Origin: Legionella donaldsonii
GTDB taxonomy: Bacteria; Pseudomonadota; Gammaproteobacteria; Legionellales; Legionellaceae
Length of the DNA stretch: 64,000 bases
Direction of reading: 5' to 3'
Assembly (NCBI RefSeq): GCF_900452385.1
Contig: NZ_UGOA01000001.1
Coordinates: 1,125,501 to 1,189,500, forward strand
In this document: in pieces, positions 16,556 to 25,550 of the stretch
Position numbering within the stretch: position 1 is the first letter of the stretch
How the letters are laid out: every line of letters begins with the position of its first letter
Position numbers and translations under genes: made by a program
Notes under the pieces: model-generated
Database searches by the model: none
What the model was told of the DNA's origin: nothing
The model's input: only the letters and a program-made list of their open reading frames with translations

Positions 16556-18058
16556 TCAGACAAGTTGAATTCCTTTCCGAGCCAGTCTTCGCTGAAGGAA
16601 ATAAGCGGTCAGTAGCATAATGCACCCCAGTGCTAACGTACAGGCACCCATAAGCAGATAGTAATTCTGATACAGGGGTAAGCTTTCTAGGGCGGAGCTT
16701 TTATTTTCTGGAATTGCTACGAAACCAGCTATGCGTCCGGAAATCGTATTGGATAAGGAAGCTGCCAGATACCACACTCCCATGGCGAAGGCTATTGCCT
16801 GGCTGTCGCAATAAAGCCCTATCATACTTAATCCAATTGCTGATACCCATAGTTCAGCCAAAGTGATGAGTATGTAGGTAAACCCTATATAATTACCATC
16901 AACATAGCCATTAACTGCATTGGTTGCTGCAAAGGCCATCACTAATAAGGCAAAGCCTGCTAACAAGGTTCCGCCGGCGAATTGATAAGGGATCGTGAAT
17001 TTAGGGAAGAAACGATAAAAACGCGGTAATTGAGTCCCTAAGGCAATAATGAGTAGCGGATTAAGCATTTGATATTGTGCTGGGGAAACATGAAGATTCA
17101 AAAGTTTTAAATTGGAATTATTCTGTGCAAACAAGACGAGGGTTGTATTCATCTGGTTATAAATAATAAAAAATACCACGGCTTCCACGATTAATAATAA
17201 GGCAACTAATTGTTTAGTCCGGGTTTCTCCGGTCAGCGCCAGGGTTCTTAAGAGAAACCAAAAAATACCTAAGCCGCAGCCAATGGTTACAAGGATACTG
17301 GCAACATAAATGTATGAATAAGCAAAAAGGGTGAAGAAATAAATCATGATGAGATAAACAAATAAATAAGCTTTATTTGATCGGGAAAAAGAAAGGGTAT
17401 CTTTACCCCAAATGACATTGTCATAAAGAGAATAATGTTTAGCGAAGTTTAAAGCGGCAATTGCCTTGCCGACAAAAACCAGGGTTAAAATTGACAAAGG
17501 ACCATAACGACTTTCCATCATTGCAGGAGCAATGATTGTTGCGAGCAAGCCACCAATATTAATTGCCATGTAATAGTAAGTCATAGCCGATTTGGCTTTA
17601 ATGGCATCATCAGAATAAATATGAGAAACCATACTTGATGAGGTACCAATTAAGAGGGAATTGCTGGCAGGTATTAATGCATAAGCGGCGAGAAAGAGTA
17701 GATCTCCATATTTACTTAAGGTGTAACCACTTAACATGACAAGTAAATAAGCAGAGGCTAAAAAAATGCTGCCCAGCAAGATGGCACGACGAACGCCTAA
17801 TACTTTATCCGCCATAAAACCACCTAGAATAGGCATGAGATAGCCCGTAGCTTGGCTAATCCCTATAAAGGCATAGGCTTTTTCTTGATCATAACCTAGA
17901 CCATGTGTAAGCAGGGGACGCGTCAGAAAAAGAATTAAAACGGTATTAAGTGCATAAGATGAAAACTGGCTCCAAAAGGTAATCAAAACGATATTATTGG
18001 TTTGCTGCTGACGAGTATCCCAGCGCGTAAAATAATTCTTTATTGTTTGATAAACCAC
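16556..18058 (-). CDS. POT/PTR2 family proton-dependent oligopeptide transporter
   Basis: The 500-residue protein has about 12-14 membrane segments and an N-terminal family signature GGFMADKVLGVRRAILLGS (about residues 80-98). It is a major facilitator of the POT family, importing di- or tripeptides with protons across the inner membrane. Peptides and amino acids are the main carbon source of Legionella. The start is GTG at 18058, preceded by AAGGAG with good spacing; an ATG two bases upstream is out of frame. It is an insertion of opposite strand within the LPS region, together with the methyltransferase gene upstream. Confidence 0.85.
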   Translation of the reverse strand: MVYQTIKNYFTRWDTRQQQTNNIVLITFWSQFSSYALNTVLILFLTRPLLTHGLGYDQEKAYAFIGISQATGYLMPILGGFMADKVLGVRRAILLGSIFLASAYLLVMLSGYTLSKYGDLLFLAAYALIPASNSLLIGTSSSMVSHIYSDDAIKAKSAMTYYYMAINIGGLLATIIAPAMMESRYGPLSILTLVFVGKAIAALNFAKHYSLYDNVIWGKDTLSFSRSNKAYLFVYLIMIYFFTLFAYSYIYVASILVTIGCGLGIFWFLLRTLALTGETRTKQLVALLLIVEAVVFFIIYNQMNTTLVLFAQNNSNLKLLNLHVSPAQYQMLNPLLIIALGTQLPRFYRFFPKFTIPYQFAGGTLLAGFALLVMAFAATNAVNGYVDGNYIGFTYILITLAELWVSAIGLSMIGLYCDSQAIAFAMGVWYLAASLSNTISGRIAGFVAIPENKSSALESLPLYQNYYLLMGACTLALGCIMLLTAYFLQRRLARKGIQLV

Positions 18059-18104
18059 ATGAGCTCCTTAACAGGTGGCATACGAACGGAAATGTAAATA
18101 GGCC

Positions 18105-18923
18105 CTATTTTTTAGCCAGTACCACATCGATAATATGGGTATCATGGTAAGGAAAAGTAAATATTTGTCCAAAAAGACGTTTCAATCGTTCTAATAAAAA
18201 ATTTTTGGGCAACATTCTCATCGAAATACTGTTTAAAAACCAGGTGCCCTCGATGCCAAAATGGGCCAGTTCGTCAATGTTTTGCAAGGTAATGGGGATT
18301 ACCAAACGTTGATGGTGAATCACTTTGAATTGATGCTGTGCAAATACATGGAGTAACTCATCCAAACCTGAAGCCACTGTGGTATTTTTTACCATGGCTT
18401 TGTAATAATGGCCAACAACGCTGCTCAATAAAGAGCCTTTTGCAATGAAATCGGCTAAATGCTGTTGAGCGACTGGAAAGGATTCATAAGTTGTCGTGAT
18501 CAGAGAAAAATGGCCATTGGCCCGCGTCAACAGATCAGCCTCATTAAATAGAGTATGAATTGGAATATAAGCGTTGATGAAATGAGCCAATGTTAAATCC
18601 TGGCTGTGGTGTGGCAGATAACGGCTGGCCTCGGTTGCACTGGCTTCTATCGTGGTTAAGGGTAAAGCCTTACGAGCACGAGCCAGCATTTCTGTTGAAA
18701 TATCTATACCAGTAAAATCCGCTTCTGGCATCAGTGGTCTTAGTTTTTCCAAAAAAGCACCATTACCAACGCCAAAATCCAGAACTTTGTAATGTGGCCT
18801 TAATCCCAGATGTTCTTGCTTGATCTGTGCTATCGCCACTTTATGGCTGTCACTAATAGAGCCAAATCGATCTGCGGTTGCATAATTTCCCGCAATCTCG
18901 TTATACATGGCCTTTAAGGACAT
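18105..18923 (-). CDS. Class I SAM-dependent methyltransferase
   Basis: I prefer ATG 18923 (GGAA six bases upstream) over TTG 18965; this gives 272 residues. Motif I of SAM methyltransferases is clear in VLDFGVGNGAFLEKL, followed by the acidic loop DFTGIDISTEML. A ubiquinone/menaquinone-type UbiE fold is likely, but no substrate can be named. It is upstream of the peptide transporter on the same strand with a gap of 46 bases, and may be co-transcribed. Between 18966 and 19235 lies an A/T-rich region with the wecA promoter, including GTATAATCG around 19140. Confidence 0.75.
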   Translation of the reverse strand: MSLKAMYNEIAGNYATADRFGSISDSHKVAIAQIKQEHLGLRPHYKVLDFGVGNGAFLEKLRPLMPEADFTGIDISTEMLARARKALPLTTIEASATEASRYLPHHSQDLTLAHFINAYIPIHTLFNEADLLTRANGHFSLITTTYESFPVAQQHLADFIAKGSLLSSVVGHYYKAMVKNTTVASGLDELLHVFAQHQFKVIHHQRLVIPITLQNIDELAHFGIEGTWFLNSISMRMLPKNFLLERLKRLFGQIFTFPYHDTHIIDVVLAKK

Positions 18924-19235
18924 GCAGTTTTCCAGTTCATAAACATTCGGACAGTATATCGCCAATTGCGTGCAGGGAATACTCTTTAAAGGATTAAATT
19001 GCTGCTGAAGGTTGGCATGGTTTTAGAGAGACATCGTAATTTTTTATTTACTTTCAATTAGAAAAAATGGGTTAAGCAGGTCTCTTATTTTCCTGTTTTT
19101 CCTTTTTTGAAAAAAAATCGTTCGATTTTACCTAATTTGCCGTATAATCGACGGGCTTATTTCGTCGCGGCCCAGCATGGTTTAAAAGTAGATTCTAGAT
19201 AAACAGGATTATCTATTGATAATTATGGAGAGGAG

Positions 19236-20246
19236 ATGGCTTGGTTTAGCTTTTATTTGGTTATTTTGACAGTATCTTGCCTCGTAACATGGTTGTTGCG
19301 TCGCTATGCTTTGGCAACCAGCTTGATAGATATTCCTAATCATCGCAGTTCTCATCAGGTTCCAACACCACGAGGTGGGGGGCTTTCTTTTGTTTTTTGT
19401 TTTTTAGCAGCAACCTTTTTCTTATTCTCTCTAAAATGTATCTCGCTTTCTGTATTCGCTACTCTGCTGCTGTCTGGCGGGGGTATTGCTGTCCTTGGTT
19501 TCTTGGATGACCGTGGCCATATTCCGGCTAAGTGGCGCTTGTTAGGTCATTTTATCGCAACAGGTTTGGCTTTGTATCTGTTAGGCGGCATGCCGGCCAT
19601 TTCTCTTTTTAATTGGACTTTAGCGCCTGGTTTTATAAGCAATGTTTTAGCTGTTTTTTATCTGGTTTGGCTGTTGAATTTATATAATTTCATGGATGGT
19701 ATTGACGGCTTGGCGGGAGTAGAAGCGATTACGGTATGTTTGGGTGGTGTTTTATTATATTGTTTGCAAGCGGATTTAATGGCGATTTTTTTACCTCTTT
19801 GTTTGGCTTTTGCGGTAACCGGATTTTTAATTTGGAATTTCCCACCGGCACGTATTTTTATGGGAGATGCTGGCAGTGGCTTTTTAGGACTTGTACTCGG
19901 ATTATTATCGCTTCAAGCTACCGCGGTTAATGCCAGTTTTTTTTGGAGTTGGCTAATACTTTTAGGTGTCTTTATTGTTGATGCTACGGTAACATTAGTG
20001 CGCCGTGGATTGAGTGGCGAAAAACTGTCAGAAGCACATCGCAGCCATGCTTACCAGCATGCTTCCCGCCATTATGGAGGGCATTTGCCTGTAACAGTGG
20101 GTGTTTTGGTAATTAATGTGTTGTGGTTGTTACCTTGGTCTTTACTGGTAGGGGTAGGTTATCTCAATGGTTGTTTAGGATTACTCATTGCTTATTCGCC
20201 TTTGATGGTCTTGGCTCTAAAATTTAATGCGGGAAAAAGAGAGTAA
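19236..20246 (+). CDS. Polyprenyl-phosphate sugar-1-phosphate transferase (WecA/WbpL type)
   Basis: The 336-residue membrane protein of glycosyltransferase family 4 has about ten or eleven hydrophobic segments. It shows the family's cytoplasmic motifs: PTPRGGGLSF, LGFLDDRGHIPAKWR, NLYNFMDGIDGLAG, IFMGDAGSGFLG and the C-terminal HRSHAYQH. Such enzymes move GlcNAc-1-P or a related amino-sugar phosphate onto undecaprenyl phosphate and so start O-chain synthesis on the inner face of the membrane. It closes the LPS locus just before csrA. The donor sugar cannot be read. Confidence 0.9.
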   Translation: MAWFSFYLVILTVSCLVTWLLRRYALATSLIDIPNHRSSHQVPTPRGGGLSFVFCFLAATFFLFSLKCISLSVFATLLLSGGGIAVLGFLDDRGHIPAKWRLLGHFIATGLALYLLGGMPAISLFNWTLAPGFISNVLAVFYLVWLLNLYNFMDGIDGLAGVEAITVCLGGVLLYCLQADLMAIFLPLCLAFAVTGFLIWNFPPARIFMGDAGSGFLGLVLGLLSLQATAVNASFFWSWLILLGVFIVDATVTLVRRGLSGEKLSEAHRSHAYQHASRHYGGHLPVTVGVLVINVLWLLPWSLLVGVGYLNGCLGLLIAYSPLMVLALKFNAGKRE

Positions 20247-20287
20247 TTTTTCTTTTTATTGATAAAAAATTTTTAAAAATCAAATTC

Positions 20288-20320
20288 CTTAATATTTTGT
20301 TAAGAATGATTGTGTAAACT
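20288..20320 (+). promoter_or_regulatory. PmrA-type box and -10 element upstream of csrA
   Basis: CTTAAT (20288-20293) and GTTAAG (20299-20304) are two half-sites with an 11-bp pitch. Exactly 10 bases later comes TAAACT (20315-20320), a plausible -10 element. The same geometry (half-sites 11 bp apart, the last one 10 bases before a -10) is seen at three other genes in this window. PmrA is reported to activate csrA in L. pneumophila, which agrees. Confidence 0.65.
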
Positions 20321-20430
20321 TACAATCGAATGCTTTATTGTTCATTTTTTGTTCGAATTGTAGTCATTTAGAGCACCATGGAAGCGTTCTATGGAATAGG
20401 TGATGGCTACTACTAGAAGGGAGATTTGTC

Positions 20431-20625
20431 ATGTTAATTTTGACTAGGCGTATTGGTGAAACGTTAATTATTGGTGATGATGTAAATATCACTGTCTTAG
20501 GGGTGAAAGGAAACCAGGTGCGCTTAGGCATTAATGCGCCAAAAGACGTTTCTGTGCACCGCGAAGAGATTTATCTGCGTATACAACAAGAGAAAGAAAC
20601 AACTGACACTGAAGAAGCGGTATAG
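20431..20625 (+). CDS. csrA: Global RNA-binding regulator CsrA
   Basis: The 64-residue protein begins [16 protein letters not shown] and has the RNA-contact region [12 protein letters not shown], both canonical for CsrA/RsmA. It binds GGA motifs in mRNA leaders and controls the switch between replicative and transmissive phases in Legionella, repressing many effector mRNAs. The leader before it has three ANGGA motifs (20378-20382, 20391-20395 and 20418-20422), the last inside the Shine-Dalgarno, suggesting autoregulation. A PmrA-type promoter lies about 110-145 bases upstream. Confidence 0.97.
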   Translation: MLILTRRIGETLIIGDDVNITVLGVKGNQVRLGINAPKDVSVHREEIYLRIQQEKETTDTEEAV

Positions 20626-20655
20626 GTATAACCCAGATTTCAGCGCAGTCATCCT

Positions 20656-20690
20656 GCCCCGTATCGTTTAATGAGTAAACAAAGCGGGGC
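20656..20690. other. Hairpin after csrA
   Basis: GCCCCG pairs with CGGGGC, and inside it GTTTA pairs with TAAAC, giving a two-part stem between csrA and the convergent birA. No T-tract follows on either strand, so terminator function is possible but not shown. Confidence 0.35.
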
Positions 20691-20765
20691 AAACTCCCAA
20701 TCCCTCTCCTCTCTATTTTCATTGCAATAAACCACTTGTGTTATTCCTAATTGGAATGGGATGTT

Positions 20766-21749
20766 CTATTGATGCAATGAGGCATCACCAGAGGATAAAT
20801 AATGTAGCGTACCTTGTTCATCTCTTAAAGTGAGTTGGCCTAACTCATTAACGCCACAAGCCTGCCCCGCAATTAACCCATTAGGTTGCGCAACGGCGAT
20901 CTGTTTACCGAATAAATAGTCCACCTCTTGCCATCGAGAGCTAAAGCTGGCAAACCCTTGTTGTAAAAATTGTTCTAAATGATCGTCTAACTGAGCAATT
21001 AAATTCGCTAAAATAATATTGCGATCAAAATGATGGCCTGTAATTTCATATAAAGAACACCAAGGTCTACCGATCAGAATTTCGTGTTGGGTTGCTGTAT
21101 TCACGTTAATACCGATACCGATAATAACTTGTGCGCAACCATTTGTTTCGGCAATCACTTCGATTAGGATGCCGCACAGTTTTTTATCGCCCCACAAGAC
21201 ATCGTTAGGCCATTTTAGTAGAAGGTTTTGGTCCACATTACTATTGCGCAAACATGCCAGAATGGCCAAACCTACCACCAAACTTAAACCTGATAGATGG
21301 GATAGGCAGCAATGTAATTCCCAGCGACTGGAGAAATAGATATTTTCCCCAAAAGGAGAAATCCAATGGCGACCAAAGCGCCCGCGTCCATTGGTTTGTG
21401 TTTCAGCACAACAAATTGCCAAGGAGGTCCCGGAAGGTAATTCTTTTAAAAATCGATTGGTAGAATCAATGGCTGCGAATAAATGAAAATCGAGGGGTTT
21501 AGTGAAGGATTTCTTAGATAAATAATGGCGAATTAATTGCTCATCAAGGAATTGCATGGGGGTGCCTAATTGATAGCCTTGCTGTGGCAACCGTTTAATA
21601 ACAAGACCTAATTCGGTTAATTGGTGAACGTGCTTCCATACTGCGGTGCGAGATACACCCAACTGCTCACCAAGACTATTGCCGCTATGGCATTGGCCAT
21701 CGGCTAACTGATGCAGCAGTTGGAGTTGTAGGGAGCTGAATTGTTTCAT
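20766..21749 (-). CDS. birA: Biotin protein ligase / biotin operon repressor
   Basis: Starting at ATG 21749 the protein is 327 residues. A winged-helix domain occupies about residues 1-65 (HSGNSLGEQLGVSRTAVWKH). The ligase domain has GRGRFGRHWISPFG, the biotinyl-AMP loop, and LLKWPNDVLW followed by GILIEV. It attaches biotin to the carboxylase carrier protein, and the HTH suggests it also represses biotin genes. An upstream TTG at 21755 is an alternative start. Acetyl-CoA carboxylase subunit accA lies a few kilobases away but not in the same operon. Confidence 0.93.
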   Translation of the reverse strand: MKQFSSLQLQLLHQLADGQCHSGNSLGEQLGVSRTAVWKHVHQLTELGLVIKRLPQQGYQLGTPMQFLDEQLIRHYLSKKSFTKPLDFHLFAAIDSTNRFLKELPSGTSLAICCAETQTNGRGRFGRHWISPFGENIYFSSRWELHCCLSHLSGLSLVVGLAILACLRNSNVDQNLLLKWPNDVLWGDKKLCGILIEVIAETNGCAQVIIGIGINVNTATQHEILIGRPWCSLYEITGHHFDRNIILANLIAQLDDHLEQFLQQGFASFSSRWQEVDYLFGKQIAVAQPNGLIAGQACGVNELGQLTLRDEQGTLHYLSSGDASLHQ

Positions 21750-21859
21750 AACCAATGCGCCTAACCAGTTTATTAACTAAAAGGAAGTATATCAGATTCA
21801 TTTCGGTACTCACGACTTGATAGCTATTGTCAATAAAAGGCGTGAGGATGCTGTGCAAG

Positions 21860-21887
21860 AAAACTCCTCGCTTAAACGAGGAGTTTT
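21860..21887 (-). terminator. Rho-independent terminator of the HdeD-like gene
   Basis: AAAACTCCTCG and CGAGGAGTTTT form a perfect 11-bp stem with a six-base loop. Read on the minus strand, the stem ends in TTTT followed by CTT, 26 bases after the stop of the HdeD-like gene. Confidence 0.75.
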
Positions 21888-21912
21888 GTCTATCGAATAG
21901 GAGAGCAATACT

Positions 21913-22476
21913 CTAACCAGCGCGGCGCTTTATGGAGAGTGCCAGAAAAATATAAGTCCAGCCATCGACAATCATCTCAATAGCGATAAATAAACCAATC
22001 ACCCATAAGCCACTAATGGGCCAATGCGCTAAGATCATGACGCCTAGTGCGATCGCAATAAGGCCGGCCAGCAATAACCATCCCCATCCTGCGGATCCTT
22101 TAAGCATAAGAGCCATAAAAATACGACTGATCCCGATAATAATGAGTACAGAGGCTAACATGGCGGTAATTAAGGTGGAGGCTAGAATGGGATCATAAAT
22201 GATCAGGCAGCCGCCAATAAGATAAAGGACAGCAATCAAGGCATGCCAAACCACGCCTTTCCAATGTTTACATTTAAAAACATCAATAATTTGGGTGACT
22301 CCGGCAACAATTAATAATGCTCCCAAGAAGATCATACTGGCTAGAGTTAGGCCTACAACCATGCCCAAGCCAATACACCCCAAGATAACAAACAAGATCC
22401 CCAAGGCCAGTAGCCATCCCCAGTTACGGCTTAAATTATTTGTCGCCGTTCCCAAATCTGCTTTTTTAGTTGCCAT
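21913..22476 (-). CDS. HdeD-like (DUF308) small membrane protein
   Basis: The 187-residue protein has about six hydrophobic segments in three pairs, the pattern of the HdeD/DUF308 family (for example NWGWLLALGILFVILGCIG, then AGWGWLLLAGLIAIALGVMI). HdeD of E. coli is linked with acid resistance at high cell density; a stress role here is only an analogy. Shine-Dalgarno AAGGAT precedes the ATG. It is transcribed alone and followed by a strong terminator. Confidence 0.8.
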   Translation of the reverse strand: MATKKADLGTATNNLSRNWGWLLALGILFVILGCIGLGMVVGLTLASMIFLGALLIVAGVTQIIDVFKCKHWKGVVWHALIAVLYLIGGCLIIYDPILASTLITAMLASVLIIIGISRIFMALMLKGSAGWGWLLLAGLIAIALGVMILAHWPISGLWVIGLFIAIEMIVDGWTYIFLALSIKRRAG

Positions 22477-22648
22477 AAAAATATCCTTATTTAAATTCCT
22501 TTGGCAATTAAACTATAGACGAAATTACTTAATTTTCATATTTATATGGCCTATATCGCTTCTCTTTAATTCACTAAGAGTCGATTGGATTAACATGTGT
22601 TCTAATTTGTGCTATTATGCGCAATATTTAATCTGTTCGGGGTGCTGA

Positions 22649-23734
22649 ATGGCAATAAGAAGTTTTTGGGCACGAGTATGGATATTGCCAGAGGAAAACG
22701 AATCTTATGTTCCTTATGTATTGACGTTTATGTTTGTATGGGCGCCAATTGTCACTCTTTTTGGTAGTGTATGGGCCTTATTCAGGAATGAAAGAGAAGA
22801 ACCTCAGCAGCAGCTTGCAGAAACCAATAGACTGCTTTCCAGGCTCTCTGCAGAGGATGAATTGCAAGGAACTATAGAGCACAGCATCGACGTGTTTGAG
22901 GAAGTTGAGCCTGTAGCGGAGTTTGGAATGACATGTAATGTATATAATCATGACAGCCTGCAACGTAGAGACTCCTCATCAAATAAAGTAGAGGAGTTCG
23001 AATTAATGGTCGAACAGTTTCAACAAGAGCCTTATTCTCAAGATGAGATGGCTAATACACCATTGACTGTCTTCCTGGCGGCCAGGGTTTTTAATTCGAG
23101 GAGTAAATACTTAGAGTCCTATCATCAGGAAGTACTTGATCTTCTTGTTAAATTATGTGAATTAGCTAAAACCTCTAAAACTGCGCAAGCGTTGTTAATA
23201 ACTGCAAATAATCAAAACATGGCGTTAAGCCCCGAAATGATTCAGATGGGTATGCCATCAAATACTCCGATGATGTTGTTAATAAAAGCGGGTGATAGCG
23301 AAGCGGTTAAATTATTAATTCCCTTTTATTCAGCAGAAGATTTACTGAAAGCAACGCCCCGAGGTAATAGTCTGCTCCATATTGCAGCAATCACGGGTCA
23401 AGTAGACGTGCTTATGCTACTAAAAAATAGAGCGTTAGAGCTAGGTGTTTGGTCTCAATTAAAAGAGTACGAAAATCAAAAAGGGTTTACAGCCTTTGAT
23501 ATATTAGACAGTTTCCGGCTACTCCCAAGAAGCTGTTTATTTAAAAACCTTTTAGATTATGCCGATGATTTTTTAGGTGGCGAAGAAATTAACAAGGCTG
23601 CGGTTTCGAATCAGGGGAAAAGGTGTTTATACGAAGTTCGCAGTAAGGAACTATTACAGTTTGCTGAAGACGTTGAATCTGCCAATAAAGAGGAGTTAAC
23701 AGCCTCTTGCTCCTCGCCAATTCCGTGCTCTTGA
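22649..23734 (+). CDS. Ankyrin-repeat protein with N-terminal membrane segment
   Basis: The 361-residue protein has one hydrophobic segment at about residues 23-48 (YVLTFMFVWAPIVTLFGSVW) and an acidic, coiled middle. At least two ankyrin-like repeats lie at about residues 205-290 (MMLLIKAGDSEAVKLLI, then NSLLHIAAITGQVDVLMLL). A Ser/Cys-rich tail ends it. Ankyrin proteins in Legionella are often Dot/Icm effectors, but no secretion signal or PmrA box is evident here. It sits between housekeeping genes. Effector status is unproven. Confidence 0.65.
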   Translation: MAIRSFWARVWILPEENESYVPYVLTFMFVWAPIVTLFGSVWALFRNEREEPQQQLAETNRLLSRLSAEDELQGTIEHSIDVFEEVEPVAEFGMTCNVYNHDSLQRRDSSSNKVEEFELMVEQFQQEPYSQDEMANTPLTVFLAARVFNSRSKYLESYHQEVLDLLVKLCELAKTSKTAQALLITANNQNMALSPEMIQMGMPSNTPMMLLIKAGDSEAVKLLIPFYSAEDLLKATPRGNSLLHIAAITGQVDVLMLLKNRALELGVWSQLKEYENQKGFTAFDILDSFRLLPRSCLFKNLLDYADDFLGGEEINKAAVSNQGKRCLYEVRSKELLQFAEDVESANKEELTASCSSPIPCS

Positions 23735-23768
23735 TTATTCTTGTTCGACTCGACTGCCCTCGTTAGCA

Positions 23769-24488
23769 TCAAAAAACTGTAGGATCTTCGATAATTTGAT
23801 AACGAATCTTGTTGATCTGTGGGTTGTAACACAGGGCTGCACTACAAGCCAATTGAGGCATAAAAGAAACCATTTGCCACTCTGTTTCATGCAAGGTATC
23901 GCTGATAAGCTCATTGCTTGGGGGCGTAATGGGTACATCAAATTGCTGGGTTGGGTAAGCGAGTCCTAAACCACTTGCCTTAATAAACGCTTCTTTCTGT
24001 GCCCAGATATGGAAAAAACTTAAAGGTTTAAGAAAATTTGGGAGCATGAAAAATAGTTGCAATTCTTTGGGTGAAAAGGAGTGCTTGGCTATACCCTCAT
24101 AAGGCCTGGGTGAAAAAAACTCTAAATCAATGCCTAGAGGGAATCGCCGTCCTATTGCCAGTAGGGCTAAATCACGTGAGTGGCTTAAGTTGAACTCCAG
24201 TTGCAGGCAATTTTCAACCTGGGGTTTACCGTGTTTACCATAAGTAAAGATGAGTTGTTTCGGGTCCTGTGTCAGATAACGAGCTAAAATGAGTCGTAAC
24301 ATGGCGCGAGCGGCGGTAAACCGACGTTGATGACGCGGGAAATGGTAACGTTTGGCTCGAGCCTGCTCGGTGCTGTTAAGCAAGGAATCTGCTTGGACCG
24401 GAGGATGGAGTAAGGGAAACTCCCAGATATCAATCTGATTATCTTTTAAACAAAAATCACCGGAAGGTATGGTTTCAAAAAGCAACAT
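23769..24488 (-). CDS. 4'-phosphopantetheinyl transferase, Sfp/Gsp type
   Basis: The 239-residue protein has both signature motifs of the Sfp-type family: GIDLEFF (about residues 118-124) with its Mg-binding acidic residues, and WAQKEAFIKASGLGL (about residues 161-175). It attaches the phosphopantetheine arm from coenzyme A to carrier proteins of fatty acid, polyketide or peptide synthesis. It faces the ankyrin gene tail-to-tail and is divergent from accA. The carrier target cannot be read. Confidence 0.88.
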   Translation of the reverse strand: MLLFETIPSGDFCLKDNQIDIWEFPLLHPPVQADSLLNSTEQARAKRYHFPRHQRRFTAARAMLRLILARYLTQDPKQLIFTYGKHGKPQVENCLQLEFNLSHSRDLALLAIGRRFPLGIDLEFFSPRPYEGIAKHSFSPKELQLFFMLPNFLKPLSFFHIWAQKEAFIKASGLGLAYPTQQFDVPITPPSNELISDTLHETEWQMVSFMPQLACSAALCYNPQINKIRYQIIEDPTVF

Positions 24489-24599
24489 GGGAAGTATTCC
24501 CTAACAAAGAGTGACTATAGAATGTTATCAACGGTGGCGTCAAAAAGCAGTTGCGGTTATCATAGCGCATGAAAATAAAATTCGCCAACGAGTAACTGA

Positions 24600-25550
24600 A
24601 TGAGTCGACAATTTTTAGATTTTGAACAACCTATTGAAGAGTTAAATCAGAAAATTCAAGCGCTGCGGATGGTAGGTAGTGACAATGAAGTCAATTTGAG
24701 CGAAGAAATCGCGCGCCTTGAAGCAAAGTGTGAAGAATTAACTGCAAATATTTTTTCTAATCTGGAGCCTTGGCAGGTTGCGCAAATGGCTAGACATCCA
24801 TTGCGTCCGCAAACTACCGATTATATTGAGCACATTTTCACCGATTTTCAAGAGTTACATGGTGACAGGCACTATTCTGCTGCGCCTGCCATTATTGGTG
24901 GTGTAGCTCGTTTAAACGGTGAAGCGGTTATGGTTTTGGGGCATCAAAAAGGTAAACGTACCAAAGAAAAAGTTTATCGTAACTTTGGTATGGCTCGGCC
25001 AGAAGAATACCGCAAAGCGCTGCGTTTAATGAAAATGGCGGAAAAATTCAAGCTTCCTATTTTTACGTTTATTGATACAGCGGGTGCTTATCCTGGTATT
25101 GGCGCTGAAGAACGTAACCAATCAGAAGCTATTGCGCGAAATTTATTAGAGATGGCCAAACTGAAGACGCCAGTCATTTGTACCGTAACCGGTGAAGCAG
25201 GCTCAGGTGGTGCCTTGGCTATTGGCGTGGGTAATCGCGTGCTCATGTTGCAATATGGCATATACTCCGTTATTTCCCCAGAAGGTTGTGCTTCTATTCT
25301 CTGGAAAGATGCCGCTAAAGCAAGTGAAGCTGCTCGGGCCATGGGGATTACTGCTGATAAAATTCTTGAGTCAGGTTTAGTCGATAAGGTAATCCCTGAA
25401 CCGCTGGGTGGGGCTCACCGTAATGTGCTTGATATGACTGCTCGGTTAAAGGAAGTTCTTATTGATGAATTACGTTCGTTGAAAAATCTTTCTGTAGAAG
25501 AGCTTTTGAACCAACGCTACGACAAATTTATGGCAATGGGGGCTTGTTGA
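24600..25550 (+). CDS. accA: Acetyl-CoA carboxylase carboxyltransferase subunit alpha
   Basis: The 316-residue protein has the typical N-terminal coiled segment ([15 protein letters not shown]). The carboxyltransferase core has [35 protein letters not shown] and [12 protein letters not shown]. With AccD it transfers CO2 from carboxybiotin to acetyl-CoA, giving malonyl-CoA for fatty acid synthesis. It overlaps the next gene, tilS, an arrangement seen in other gammaproteobacteria too. Confidence 0.97.
   Translation: MSRQFLDFEQPIEELNQKIQALRMVGSDNEVNLSEEIARLEAKCEELTANIFSNLEPWQVAQMARHPLRPQTTDYIEHIFTDFQELHGDRHYSAAPAIIGGVARLNGEAVMVLGHQKGKRTKEKVYRNFGMARPEEYRKALRLMKMAEKFKLPIFTFIDTAGAYPGIGAEERNQSEAIARNLLEMAKLKTPVICTVTGEAGSGGALAIGVGNRVLMLQYGIYSVISPEGCASILWKDAAKASEAARAMGITADKILESGLVDKVIPEPLGGAHRNVLDMTARLKEVLIDELRSLKNLSVEELLNQRYDKFMAMGAC

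Noticed and set aside
18065-18104. TTTACATTTC-like sequence (minus strand) as another palindromic repeat copy
   Set aside because: Only about ten bases match the repeat arm and there is no inverted partner.
22529-22552. CTTAAT followed by TATTTA upstream of the ankyrin gene at 22649 as a PmrA box
   Set aside because: The second half-site is a poor match and no -10 element follows after 10 bases.
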